Shown piece after piece: positions 9,164-18,603 of a stretch of DNA of 64,000 nucleotides. The translations under genes were made by a program, and so were the position numbers. This DNA comes from CAYRFF01 sp964436125. GTDB lineage: Bacteria > Bacteroidota > Bacteroidia > Chitinophagales > Saprospiraceae. Location: the NCBI GenBank assembly GCA_964436125.1, contig CAYTBT010000001.1, forward strand, positions 1 to 64,000. The letters run 5' to 3'. Below the pieces are notes generated by a model. It saw only the letters and a list, made by a program, of their open reading frames with translations, was not told the origin of the DNA and did not search any database. Position 1 is the stretch's first letter. Each line of letters starts with the position of its first letter.

Positions 9164-10002
9164 TGCACATACTTTCAGATTTTTACTACAGCATAAATAT
9201 TTCCCTGGAGGGCCCTTCTCATAATCTCTTCCCTCACCTCCTTGGCAATGCCTATAAAGGTAGTCTCCTGGAACAAAAAGATGGCTGGCGCCTCGGCGTG
9301 CCCGATACCGATACACTCGAGGTATTATTACGGAAAATCAAGCAATTACAAGATCGCTACCCCATCACTTATCAGATTAAAAAATTACCTTCAGATAACT
9401 GGAATACAGCCTGGGAAAAGAAACTCGATCCGATCAGAATACCGCATTTCCTCCAGGTGTGTAAAAAGCCTGCACAAGTAGAAAAAGGATATCAACACAG
9501 CATAATCATTGAGCCCTTAAACGCATTCGGGACAGGGCATCATGCAACAACCAAAAATACCCTTCGCTTAATGGAATCCCTTGATTTTACCGGCAAAACA
9601 GTCCTTGATTTTGGTTGCGGAACCGGTATTCTAGGTATTCTTGCCTTGAAAATGGGAGCTGAATACGTCGAATTTATCGACAATGACCCCAAAGCAACCA
9701 GAAATGCCATCGGAAATATAACGCGCAACCTCAATGCACCTGAATACTCACTAGGTACCGGCGACCTCCATGTTGCTAGACGTAAACACTACGATGTAAT
9801 CCTAGCCAATATTTATCGGAATATCCTGCTTGAGAATAGCGCTGATTTAATGGCTATGTCAGAAACATTGTTCCTCAGTGGATACAAGGTAAATTCAGTC
9901 AAGGCAATAAGATCCACTTTCATCAATGAAAAATGGCAGCACCTCGGTGCACTGGAAGAAAATGGATGGGTAGCAGAAAAATATGGTAAAATTACTCCTT
10001 AG
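9163..10002 (+). CDS. prmA: Ribosomal protein L11 methyltransferase
   Basis: AdoMet-dependent methyltransferase that trimethylates L11. The 279-residue length is normal. The N-terminal substrate-recognition domain covers about 1-95. The catalytic domain holds NAFGTGHH at 120-127, which is diagnostic of PrmA, AdoMet motif I LDFGCGTG at 148-155, an acidic loop FIDND, and LANIYRN at 214-220. It overlaps the preceding usp gene by one base. It is convergent with the M1 peptidase gene, whose last 11 bases it overlaps, and no terminator is visible between them. Confidence 0.95.
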   Translation: MHILSDFYYSINISLEGPSHNLFPHLLGNAYKGSLLEQKDGWRLGVPDTDTLEVLLRKIKQLQDRYPITYQIKKLPSDNWNTAWEKKLDPIRIPHFLQVCKKPAQVEKGYQHSIIIEPLNAFGTGHHATTKNTLRLMESLDFTGKTVLDFGCGTGILGILALKMGAEYVEFIDNDPKATRNAIGNITRNLNAPEYSLGTGDLHVARRKHYDVILANIYRNILLENSADLMAMSETLFLSGYKVNSVKAIRSTFINEKWQHLGALEENGWVAEKYGKITP

Positions 10003-12016
10003 ACGACTTGCCTTGCAATCCTTTTTTAAGAGTCCACACACTTCCGGCATCATCAACATCCGGCAAGACACTCTGTGGATCAAGCTCAACCCGACTTGCA
10101 AATCCCTTTATTTTAAGCGTATATAAATCATCTGTATAAAAAGCTTCCTCAGGAATCGTATATACTTCTGTCTGACCGTCATCAAATGTTATCAACACTT
10201 CTAGAGGCATAATCATATCGCCTGCTTGATTGATGTATACCAGAGTCGTCCTTTCTGCATCATTGAGTGCGACGCTATCAATCTTGGGATTCAAGAGGGA
10301 TGTTGTATTAAACCAGCCATTCCAGAACCAATCCAGGTTCTCTCCCGATATATTCTCCATAGTTCTGAAGAAATCTGCCGGCTGTGGATGCTTATATGCC
10401 CAGCGATCAATATATTCTCTGAAAGCAGAATCAAATAGCTCTTCACCCAATATATACTCTCGCAAGAGCACAAGCCCCGCTCCAGGCTTCCGGTATCCAA
10501 GATAACCCAAGGTCCCTCTTTTTATCCGTTCTGTTATCGTTGCAATCGGTTGATCATCGGCAAAGTACAGCAGCCGATTGGCTGTTTTCTCAGCATTATC
10601 GCGGAGTAAGGCATCGACAGACCTGTATTTGGCAACATCTTCAAGATTCATCCCTTCCGGTGCCTCATGGTAATATTCCAGCCATGAATAATCGTTGATA
10701 AATGTATTTAATCCCTCGTCCATCCAGACATGCCTGCGCTCATCCGAGCCGACTATCATCGGGAACCATTCATGCCCAAACTCATGGTCAGTTACTCCAA
10801 ATAAACCCGTGCCTCGTGCTTGCCATGAACAGAAAACTATCATTGGATATTCCATACCTCCGGTGATTCCGGCAACATTAATCGCTACCGGATAAGGATA
10901 AGGGTATAACCATCTCGAGTAAAACTCTATCGTGTGTTGCACCATCTGCGTAGAATGTTCCCAGCCTACCGCGTCTCCCTCTGCAATGCTCTCTACCGGA
11001 TAAAAGGATTGTGCCAAGGTAGGTTCCCCGTCGTGGGTGATTGTGGAAGCCGCATCCCAGATGAAAGCAGCTGATGCCGCCCAGGCAAAGTCACGGACAT
11101 TCTCAGCATGATATTTCCACGTGAGCCACCCTTCACTTGTCGGACGCGTCGATGGCTTACCGACTTCCTCAGCTGATATTATCGTAACAGTCTCCGTGGA
11201 TTTCTTCGCTTGCGCAAATGCGCGCAGCTGATCCTCCGTAAGCACTTCTTCCTTATTCTCTAGTGTTCCGGCTGCCGCTACAATATAATCATAGGGAACA
11301 TTAATCTCAACGTCAAATGTCCCATACTCAAGATAAAACTCACCCATGCCTTGATACGGCATAACATTCCATCCATGGACATCATCATACACATACATCC
11401 GTGGATACCACTGTGCGAGCTCATAAATCGTCCCTTGTGACACATCGAGCCGGCCCATGCGACCTGCACCGGATTGTGGAATGATAAAAGAAAAATTTAA
11501 GCGTATCTGAATCTTACCACCTTCTGCATCAAGCTCATCCTCGAGCTCTATACGCATCGATGCATCTTTTATCGTAAAATCTACCGATCGGGCTTCTCCA
11601 TCCCTGATAACCTTTACTCCACTAATCTTGAAGCCGGATTTATCTTTATTCTCTTTATCTCTTACTCGACCACGCATTCGCGCCCCGATACTCGTCGGCT
11701 TAAATAGATTCTGATCAAGCTGCAGCCAGAGAAAATTCAAGTCCTGCTCAGAATTATTGGTGTAGGTAATGGTTTCTTTCCCTTCAATCTTGTGTGCATC
11801 CGGGTACAGACTTACCTCTATGTCATAATCTGCTCTATTCTGCCAGTAATCAGGCCCCGGCGCACCATTGGATGAACGGTACTGATTGGGGCTCGGTAAC
11901 TGCTTGGCCTTGAAGATATCCCGATTGGATATTACATCTTGACCGTAACTGCTCTCGACTATAAAACAGCTTAAAAGTATAATTCCGCCTAAAAATAAGT
12001 GCTTCAGTTGTTTCAT
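9992..12016 (-). CDS. M1-family zinc metallopeptidase (secreted aminopeptidase)
   Basis: Gluzincin of the M1 family. Numbering from an upstream ATG at 12037, the zinc site is H418-E-F-G-H422 with third ligand E441 in WMDEGLN, and the substrate loop is GGMEY at 393-397, where many M1 enzymes have GAMEN. I place the start at ATG 12016, because a clean signal peptide begins there (MKQLKHLF, cleaved near SSYGQ); starts at 12037 and 12028 would add charged residues before it. The N-terminal beta-saddle domain covers about 60-270. Likely acts in the periplasm or at the cell surface, trimming peptides. It overlaps the 3' end of prmA by 11 bp. One copy of the dispersed 12-bp word lies in it (11208-11219). 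Confidence 0.9.
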   Translation of the reverse strand: MKQLKHLFLGGIILLSCFIVESSYGQDVISNRDIFKAKQLPSPNQYRSSNGAPGPDYWQNRADYDIEVSLYPDAHKIEGKETITYTNNSEQDLNFLWLQLDQNLFKPTSIGARMRGRVRDKENKDKSGFKISGVKVIRDGEARSVDFTIKDASMRIELEDELDAEGGKIQIRLNFSFIIPQSGAGRMGRLDVSQGTIYELAQWYPRMYVYDDVHGWNVMPYQGMGEFYLEYGTFDVEINVPYDYIVAAAGTLENKEEVLTEDQLRAFAQAKKSTETVTIISAEEVGKPSTRPTSEGWLTWKYHAENVRDFAWAASAAFIWDAASTITHDGEPTLAQSFYPVESIAEGDAVGWEHSTQMVQHTIEFYSRWLYPYPYPVAINVAGITGGMEYPMIVFCSWQARGTGLFGVTDHEFGHEWFPMIVGSDERRHVWMDEGLNTFINDYSWLEYYHEAPEGMNLEDVAKYRSVDALLRDNAEKTANRLLYFADDQPIATITERIKRGTLGYLGYRKPGAGLVLLREYILGEELFDSAFREYIDRWAYKHPQPADFFRTMENISGENLDWFWNGWFNTTSLLNPKIDSVALNDAERTTLVYINQAGDMIMPLEVLITFDDGQTEVYTIPEEAFYTDDLYTLKIKGFASRVELDPQSVLPDVDDAGSVWTLKKGLQGKSSKE

Positions 12017-12860
12017 TTTAAATTCCATTTGTTCCACGTCTTTTCAATTTCATTGCTTAATCTTCTTTATTTTACAGCTCATAGCTTTCAAGCCCGGCAA
12101 TCCATACCAGCTGAAAGATTAACATCTCCTTAAGTTAATTATAAGAAAAATGTCCTGCTGAAATCATGTTTAGACTCCTTTCCTCAGCTGATAATCCCAT
12201 CTCTACCACTTTTTTCATTGGTCTCGTACTCGAGCAGATCAGCCGTAAGCTAAATGTAGGAAACAATCCTGAATAATACAAAAGTCAAGCTATGCTTATC
12301 CCCTTATTCTTATTCCCACAAATATCCAGAAATCCAAGTCTGAAAAGCAGCTTAGTTTATCTTTTTCTCTGAAATCAGCTCATTAAACTAGAAGTCTTTC
12401 TGTAAATTAATATATTTATGGCATTATTAATCTTTAAACCCGGATTATACAACAGGACGGAGCATAAAAGTAGGACAGAACATAAAAGGCATTCAAGCAT
12501 ATTGAATCTTGTTTTTGGTTATTATCTCAGAGAGCAATGCACCGCATTTATATTCTCATAATGTCCATACCCTGCGATGCGCCTATTGACTTTCCGGATT
12601 AAAACAATCGATATATTATGGATACATGGTTAACATCACTTATTACAGAAAGCCCACAAGAGGGATTTGAACTTGCTATTACTTTAAGCCGGCGCGGTGT
12701 CAAGTACACGCAACCGGACACGGAAGTACTGCATGAACAACGTCCTAAGTATTCAACGGACGCAGACTCTCTTACAGCAGCTAGTCAAGTTATAGCAATT
12801 AACTTTCAGACAATAGCTGCCGCAAATAATTACTGGAGATAATCGACACATCATCCAGTT
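12017..12860. other. Intergenic region between the M1 peptidase and topA
   Basis: AT-rich, with no recognised gene. A 74-codon frame at 12618-12842 has no homology I can name, no ribosome-binding site and no domain signal. It contains AGCTGCCGCAAATAAT at 12815-12830, one base off the longer form of the dispersed motif. No clear promoter for the M1 gene was identified. Confidence 0.35.
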
Positions 12861-12908
12861 TATAAAGAAAAGAAGCCGACAATTTTTTAAACAAATTGCT
12901 GGCTTCTT
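12861..12908 (-). terminator. topA terminator
   Basis: Arms of 16 nt (12870-12885 and 12893-12908) pair with two mismatches. They begin AAGAAGCC and end GGCTTCTT. On the minus strand the stem is followed by a TTTTCTTTA tract, 78 bp after the topA stop codon. Confidence 0.75.
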
Positions 12909-12985
12909 CATATTGTCGGTACTAGATTCTTTACATGTACATGCCATGAAATCAAGCCTTACCTTGCATAGCGCTTATAGGGGAA

Positions 12986-15556
12986 TTACTTTTTCCCTTT
13001 CTTGCTTTTCTTAGACTTCTTGGCTTTCTTTCCTTTTTTCCCCTTATCAAATGCACCCGGGATTTCCGCCTCAATAATTTCTTTCACCTCATCGAGTGTC
13101 AATTCAGCGGCTTTTTCCCGCGTCATTGCTTTTTTATTCACCCTAGGAAGCTTGACATTTTTTCTACCGAAGCGAATAAATGGTCCCCATCGTCCGTTTT
13201 CAAGTTTAATTTTTAAGGCTGGCCATTCCTGGATTATTTTTTCTGAATCTTTCTTATTCTTAGCCTTGATAATCTCAATAGCTGTTTCAGCATCAACGGT
13301 ATCGGGATCATATTTTTTCTTGGAAATATTGTAAAATTTGCCGTTCCACTTCACAAATGGTCCATAGCGTCCTACTCCTTTCTGTATTGGCAATTCCTCA
13401 TAATAACCGATAGGTTCTTCTTCTTTTAACTTCTTATCGATAATCTCCTGTGCTTCCTCCATAGACATCTCGAGGAGATTGGCATTTTTAGGAGCAGAAA
13501 TAAATTTATCGCCATATTTCACATAAGGTCCATACCGCCCTACATTCACTTGTACAGGTTTTCCCTTATACTCACCCAGGCCACGAGGCAATTTAAACAA
13601 TTCAAGTGCTGATTCAAGGTCAATCGTATTGATACTCTGATCAGCGAGAAGACTAGCATATTTAGGTTTCTCACCTTCCGGGATTTCATCCGGCTTCCCT
13701 ATCTGTGCTACCGGACCATATTTACCCATTCTCGTCAAGACCGTATTGCCTGATATCGGATCTTTGCCGAGAATGCGTTCGCCCGTCGCTCTATCGGCAT
13801 CTTCCAGTGTTTTCTGGACAATTTCATGAAAAGGCGAATAAAAAGAAGCGAGAAAATCCCGCCATTCCAGTTTTCCATCAGAAATAACATCAAATTTTTC
13901 CTCGATATCTGCGGTAAAATCATAATCCATAATTTTATCGAAGTGTTCTTCCAGGAAATCTGTCACAAGCATACCGAGGTCCGTCGCATAAAACTTCTTC
14001 TTCGTTGCTCCGCTTGTCTCAGACTTAGTTTCTTTCTCGATATTGGCACCATCAAATGTCAGCACCGTATAATTCCGTTTTACACCAGGCTTGCTCGCCT
14101 CCTCAATATAACCGCGTTTCTTGTCCTTAATCTTGGATATTGTAGGAGCATAAGTAGAAGGACGGCCGATTTCACGTTTCTCAAGTTCTCTCACCAGCGT
14201 AGGTTCGGAATAACGAGCAGGTCCTTGAGTATATCGCTCTATAGCTTGCATAACATCGAGTTCAAGCTCTTGCCCCACTTTCAATGGAGGTAACATTCCA
14301 GTCTTTTCTTTATTCTCATCCTCATCGGTTGATTCTACATAAACCTTGATAAACCCATCAAATGTCATGACCTCTCCTTTTGCCTTCAATGTTTCCTCAG
14401 GCATTGTCGAGATACCGATATCCACAGTAGTCTTCTCGATTTCAGCTGGTGCCATCTGGCATGCTATTGTCCGCTTCCTGATAAGATCATACAATTTCCG
14501 CATATCCGCCGACCCATTCACCGTTTCTCTGTTCACATCAGTAGGCCGTATTGCCTCGTGTGCTTCCTGAGCACCTTTCTGCTTGCTTGCATATTGCTTG
14601 CTACGATGGTATTTCTTCCCGTAATGTGATTCTATCCAGTTCCCTATGCTGCCGATTGCCTCTCCTGACAGCCGGGTTGCATCTGTTCTCATATAGGTTA
14701 TATAACCGGCTTCATAGAGCTTCTGTGCCACTGACATTGTCCGATTTACACCGAAGCTATATTTTCTTCCCGCTTGCTGCTGTAGTGTAGAGGTAGTAAA
14801 GGGAGGAGCAGGGTACTTTTTAGTTGGTTTTACCTTGATGTCATTAATCTTATACACCGCACCGACACAACGCTTCAGATATTCTTCAGCCTCTTTGATT
14901 TCAGAGATTCGCTTGCTGCGCTTAGCCTCAAGTTTAACTTTCTCGCCTTGTTCATTTTTAATGATGAAATAAGCTTGAACTCTGAAATACGGTTCAGGTT
15001 TAAAGTCTCTGATCTCACGCTCCCGTTCAACGACTAGCTTCAAGGCAACAGATTGTACCCGACCTGCCGATAAGCCTCCTTTTACCTTTTTCCAGAGCAA
15101 TGGCGATAATTCAAATCCCACAAGTCTATCCAGTATTCTCCGTGCTTGCTGTGCATTTACCAGATCAATATCCACAGTACGCGGATCGGCTATCGCCTTC
15201 TGTATTGCAGACTTGGTAATCTCACGGAAGACAATCCGTTTAGTATTCTCTTCATCGAGATTCAACACCTTGCACAAGTGCCATGCAATCGCTTCTCCCT
15301 CTCGGTCATCATCCGTCGCAAGCCACACTTCTCTATCTTTTCCGATCGCCTTCTTCAACTCCTTTACGACCTTCTTCTTGTCGCTGGAAATCACATAATG
15401 TGGCTGAAAACCGTTCTCCACATCGACACCGTCATCTCCCTTCTCCAGATCTCGGATATGCCCCACAGAGGACATCACCTGAAAATCTTCCCCGAGATAT
15501 TTCTTGATCGTCTTTGCCTTGGATGGCGACTCAACAATAACTAATTTCTTGCTCAT
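12986..15556 (-). CDS. topA: DNA topoisomerase I
   Basis: Type IA topoisomerase relaxing negative supercoils. In 856 residues it shows an N-terminal Toprim domain (VIVESPSKAKT from residue 6; acidic triad D82-D83-D84 followed by REGEA) and the catalytic tyrosine Y288 in the TYMRTD signature. The tail has several topoisomerase C-terminal repeat units with GRYGP or GRWGP cores between about 600 and 820. The classical zinc fingers are absent. Instead it ends in a lysine-rich run (about 835-856) that probably binds DNA electrostatically, as is common in Bacteroidota and several other phyla. The gene is monocistronic, with its own terminator downstream. Confidence 0.97.
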   Translation of the reverse strand: MSKKLVIVESPSKAKTIKKYLGEDFQVMSSVGHIRDLEKGDDGVDVENGFQPHYVISSDKKKVVKELKKAIGKDREVWLATDDDREGEAIAWHLCKVLNLDEENTKRIVFREITKSAIQKAIADPRTVDIDLVNAQQARRILDRLVGFELSPLLWKKVKGGLSAGRVQSVALKLVVEREREIRDFKPEPYFRVQAYFIIKNEQGEKVKLEAKRSKRISEIKEAEEYLKRCVGAVYKINDIKVKPTKKYPAPPFTTSTLQQQAGRKYSFGVNRTMSVAQKLYEAGYITYMRTDATRLSGEAIGSIGNWIESHYGKKYHRSKQYASKQKGAQEAHEAIRPTDVNRETVNGSADMRKLYDLIRKRTIACQMAPAEIEKTTVDIGISTMPEETLKAKGEVMTFDGFIKVYVESTDEDENKEKTGMLPPLKVGQELELDVMQAIERYTQGPARYSEPTLVRELEKREIGRPSTYAPTISKIKDKKRGYIEEASKPGVKRNYTVLTFDGANIEKETKSETSGATKKKFYATDLGMLVTDFLEEHFDKIMDYDFTADIEEKFDVISDGKLEWRDFLASFYSPFHEIVQKTLEDADRATGERILGKDPISGNTVLTRMGKYGPVAQIGKPDEIPEGEKPKYASLLADQSINTIDLESALELFKLPRGLGEYKGKPVQVNVGRYGPYVKYGDKFISAPKNANLLEMSMEEAQEIIDKKLKEEEPIGYYEELPIQKGVGRYGPFVKWNGKFYNISKKKYDPDTVDAETAIEIIKAKNKKDSEKIIQEWPALKIKLENGRWGPFIRFGRKNVKLPRVNKKAMTREKAAELTLDEVKEIIEAEIPGAFDKGKKGKKAKKSKKSKKGKK

Positions 15557-16077
15557 AATACACTTGTTTTTATGGATTCTTAACGCAATGATTCATTGAA
15601 ATCAGCTTCCGCAAATAATCAAGCTAATTTTCAGCTCTCACAATTGCCTTTTCAATTTCACCGCATCATCTCGCTTCATCCGATTCTTTATATAATACTT
15701 TCTATCAAATTTTCACAAGACTCAAATTTGATAGAAAGGTTTTATATAATCCTCTTCTCTTCTGCTTCATACGAGTGTGCAATATTAAAAAACTCTTTCC
15801 AATTTACAGAAATGCTACCACCGGCACTCGGCATTATAGTACAAAAGCTTCAGCAGTAAAGTTCAATAAGCTACGAGAATTCCTCGATTTACAAGCTTGT
15901 AAAAAATAATATTTTTCTCGAGAATCGCTTTCATCTGATAGGATAAACAGGCTTTTTAGTTCTTAAAATCGTGCTTTCTTTCAGCGAGAATCCCTACTGA
16001 CTCGATTTAAGAAATACAATAATGTAAATTTTATGTCGGACTATCCCATGGTAATAACCGCCTTACCAAGTTTAAAG
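15557..16077. other. Intergenic region upstream of topA
   Basis: No gene is supported. It holds the dispersed motif in its longest form, AGCTTCCGCAAATAAT (15604-15619), 48 bp before the topA start. It also holds a strong inverted repeat (15686-15750) and a perfect 16-bp palindrome TTTACAAGCTTGTAAA (15888-15903). Confidence 0.5.
15686..15750. repeat. Long inverted repeat upstream of topA
   Basis: CTTTCTATCAAATTT (15698-15712) is perfectly complementary to AAATTTGATAGAAAG (15724-15738) around an 11-nt loop. Imperfect TTATATAAT-type extensions bring each arm to about 25 nt. No U-tract follows on either strand, so it is not a simple terminator. Confidence 0.7.
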
Positions 16078-16638
16078 CTATTCCTTTTCTTTAAACTCTC
16101 CTGTTTTCTCATTGTAAATGAGAGTATCAAGCGGCGTTCCGGTTTTCAGCTTTTCTTCCATCATTTCCCGATAAGCTTCCTTGCGCAAGGCATTTAAACT
16201 ATCGATAAGTTCCTGCGACCGTATTTCCTCTTTGTTCAGGTAGCGATGAAATGTGATGATAAGATACTCTACCATATCGTCGGGGAAAGTAAGGCCTTTC
16301 CTATTGAGATAATAGGACAATCTGCTCCCGCTATAGAGATGCCAGTTCTGCATCATCCAGCCGCCGAGTCCATAGTGAAGCCGCCCTTTTATGCTATCTT
16401 CAGGAGCTTGTTTAAATTTCATCAATCCCTCCTCATTGCTCAATTCTTCCAATACATGGAACGCATCATATTCATCCTCGGGGATATATCGCCGATCGAG
16501 GTATTCTTGCTGTGATTTCCACACGGAATCCTGAGTGTAGATATTCTTTTCTTGTGCGGAAATTTGCTTTAAGCTGAAAAAACAAGAAATACAGCTCATG
16601 AGAAAGACATGGAGGAATATTTTATTAATTATCTTCAT
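16078..16638 (-). CDS. Secreted DUF6794-like protein
   Basis: About 186 residues. I place the start at ATG 16638, where a signal peptide begins (MKIINKIF, ending near ISAQ); an upstream ATG at 16653 adds five residues. The middle (about 60-140) resembles DUF6794: a conserved HVLEELS stretch, then RLHYGLGGWMMQNWHL, then a PDDMVEYLI segment and a terminal acidic helix. The function of the family is unknown to me. It is the last gene of a three-gene overlapping operon and overlaps the GWxTD gene by 14 bp, which suggests a joint envelope or secretion role (inference). Confidence 0.7.
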   Translation of the reverse strand: MKIINKIFLHVFLMSCISCFFSLKQISAQEKNIYTQDSVWKSQQEYLDRRYIPEDEYDAFHVLEELSNEEGLMKFKQAPEDSIKGRLHYGLGGWMMQNWHLYSGSRLSYYLNRKGLTFPDDMVEYLIITFHRYLNKEEIRSQELIDSLNALRKEAYREMMEEKLKTGTPLDTLIYNEKTGEFKEKE

Positions 16639-18073
16639 AATATCTTCTTGCATTGCGATTTATATTGTCTTTCATCCCCTTTGAATCGAGGAAATTCTTC
16701 CCGTCAATCTGTGAAGGTGCGTCGCTATAAATATACAACTCCCATCGCGGATTTTTTATTTCACCACGAGCAGTTGAATGGATGAGTTCATAGCCATTGG
16801 TAACAAGGCTCGGATTGTAGAAAACAAATTTCACATTGGATTGCTTTGTCCGTGGAATATAATCGTACGTCCATATCACATAAGGAACGGCCGATATTTC
16901 TTTTTCCGAGGAGATAATCTGCGTCGGCCTACCATAGCGGAGGAAAACGCGTCCCATATCAGTTTCAAATCCATATCCAAGGCCATTGTTATACATATTA
17001 TCCACTGCCCTGGCAACTTCCATGTATTTATGGTATTTGAAGCTTGTTTTTAATGGTGCTCTGTTCTTCCAGTAGTTGAATAGAAAAGCCTTCATTCCCT
17101 GCTTTTTCTTCTGCTTAAGGACGTAATTAAGCATCGGAACTTTCTCTGAAGGGATAACCGGTGCTATTGCCTTCAAGGCATACACAAGTTCTTCTGCGTC
17201 GAGTGAATCGACAAAGGTGACTTCTCCCAGTTTACGGTACTCCTCCTCTTGCTTCTTGATATCTTGATCGGGATTGGCACGGATAAATCTGATGCTCGTG
17301 GTGGCAAGAGTATCCATCGATCGAGTAATCAGGTCTGCTACAAGTCGGTACTGGCCGCTTTCAAGATCTTCTATGCGCATACTTTTAAACATAGGAGTAA
17401 TGTGTTGAACCCCTGCTAGTGATGTGCCTTTTTTTATCCTCTCCTGCCATGTTTCCCTATTGTATTTATCGATATGCTCAATGAGAAATATATTGCTTGC
17501 ACTACTGTCAGGATAATATTCAAGAAAGTACCCAAGTCGATCAATTTCATCCGGAACATAAGAAAATGGCAATAACTCCACAGCCACTCCTCTTAATATA
17601 AAGGCAGTGTCTTCTTGCCTGGCCTTTTTAAATGATTGGAGGAGCATAATATCGGAGAGATCGGGCTTCCCAAAGTCTTTTACGACGATATTTTCTTTCC
17701 GCGTATAAATTATGCTATCACTGTCACTCGATTGAACACGGAAAACGAGATCGTATTCGCCGGGCGTCATCCTGAAACTATAGCTATCTGTAAAATCGGT
17801 AGGGAAATCGGCATTTGACCTAAGTCTATGTCTCTCAGCATGGACAATCTTATCCTTCTGCTTCAGAATTAATGTCGTTAAGAGCTCTACGCCATAACTA
17901 CTATCGGGCAGCATTTCATACGGAACCGTGGCGCCGAGAAAATACAGATTAAATTGTGAATATTCAAAGCTATCCGTTTTATAATCATACTTCCTGATGT
18001 CCACTTCCATGTTCTGTGCTGTGAGAGAATAAGCCAGAAGGAAAAGTATGCTATATGTAATTATATGTTTCAC
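16625..18073 (-). CDS. GWxTD-domain secreted protein
   Basis: A 482-residue exported protein with a signal peptide ending near SLTAQ. The N-terminal half (about 20-290) has beta-rich repeats like those of other GWxTD proteins. The C-terminal part (about 340-450) carries the domain signature as GFETDMGRVFLRYGRP, followed by a VIWTYDY strand and a FVFYNPS strand. The domain is frequent in Bacteroidota and its biochemical function is not established. The start overlaps the stop of the upstream lipoprotein gene (ATGA), and the stop overlaps the downstream gene, so all three are co-translated. Confidence 0.85.
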   Translation of the reverse strand: MKHIITYSILFLLAYSLTAQNMEVDIRKYDYKTDSFEYSQFNLYFLGATVPYEMLPDSSYGVELLTTLILKQKDKIVHAERHRLRSNADFPTDFTDSYSFRMTPGEYDLVFRVQSSDSDSIIYTRKENIVVKDFGKPDLSDIMLLQSFKKARQEDTAFILRGVAVELLPFSYVPDEIDRLGYFLEYYPDSSASNIFLIEHIDKYNRETWQERIKKGTSLAGVQHITPMFKSMRIEDLESGQYRLVADLITRSMDTLATTSIRFIRANPDQDIKKQEEEYRKLGEVTFVDSLDAEELVYALKAIAPVIPSEKVPMLNYVLKQKKKQGMKAFLFNYWKNRAPLKTSFKYHKYMEVARAVDNMYNNGLGYGFETDMGRVFLRYGRPTQIISSEKEISAVPYVIWTYDYIPRTKQSNVKFVFYNPSLVTNGYELIHSTARGEIKNPRWELYIYSDAPSQIDGKNFLDSKGMKDNINRNARRYYEDN

Positions 18074-18444
18074 TTGCGCTTCAGTAAAAATACAAATTTA
18101 TAGTGCATAATATCTGCGGTGATTCTCATCTGCCCCGTGCTGTCAATGAGATAAATTCTTGAATTGTCCATTTTACTATCATCGAGAATCAAGTTATTTC
18201 CATCGAGTTGAACCTTACCGAGATTCTCCAATGCCGGGATATTGGTCGTAAAGATTGAATCCGGTGAAAAGGTAAAAATAGCCTTCTGGAATGTCGTTGT
18301 AGATATCCCATTCCGCTGTGCTTCAATAAGCTTCCATTTCCCCTGAATATCATCATAAGTAAATTCATCCGCACCACTAGAACAGGCGTTCAATATAAAT
18401 AACATGGGGAATAATATGATACCCAGACTTAATTTTATCCTCAT
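18070..18444 (-). CDS. Lipocalin-like lipoprotein
   Basis: A 124-residue lipoprotein with lipobox LNAC at 18-21 followed by SSG. The remaining sequence begins with a GKWKLIEA motif and ends in a beta-strand FVFLLKRK, typical of small lipocalin-like beta barrels. A ligand cannot be named. It is the first gene of the operon with the GWxTD and DUF6794-like genes, overlapping the former by 4 bp. No convincing Bacteroidota promoter was found in the 160 bp upstream. Confidence 0.8.
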   Translation of the reverse strand: MRIKLSLGIILFPMLFILNACSSGADEFTYDDIQGKWKLIEAQRNGISTTTFQKAIFTFSPDSIFTTNIPALENLGKVQLDGNNLILDDSKMDNSRIYLIDSTGQMRITADIMHYKFVFLLKRK

Positions 18445-18603
18445 CCTTTCACTATTTAAATTAATTCCGATGCTGCCATCGGTTAATTTTCACATTTCGT
18501 ATAGCTATATTACAAGCTTCGCTTCGCTTTGTTCCGTATCCTTTTCTTCTTTTTTCACACAAGTGGAATAAATATCCTAATTTTCTGCTTGAAAACTCTG
18601 CTT

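Noticed and set aside
12618..12842. 74-codon plus-strand reading frame
   Set aside because: No domain, no ribosome-binding site, and low-complexity end; coding is not supported.
13826..14293. 155-codon frame antisense to topA
   Set aside because: Mirror of a strongly conserved gene in the opposite strand.
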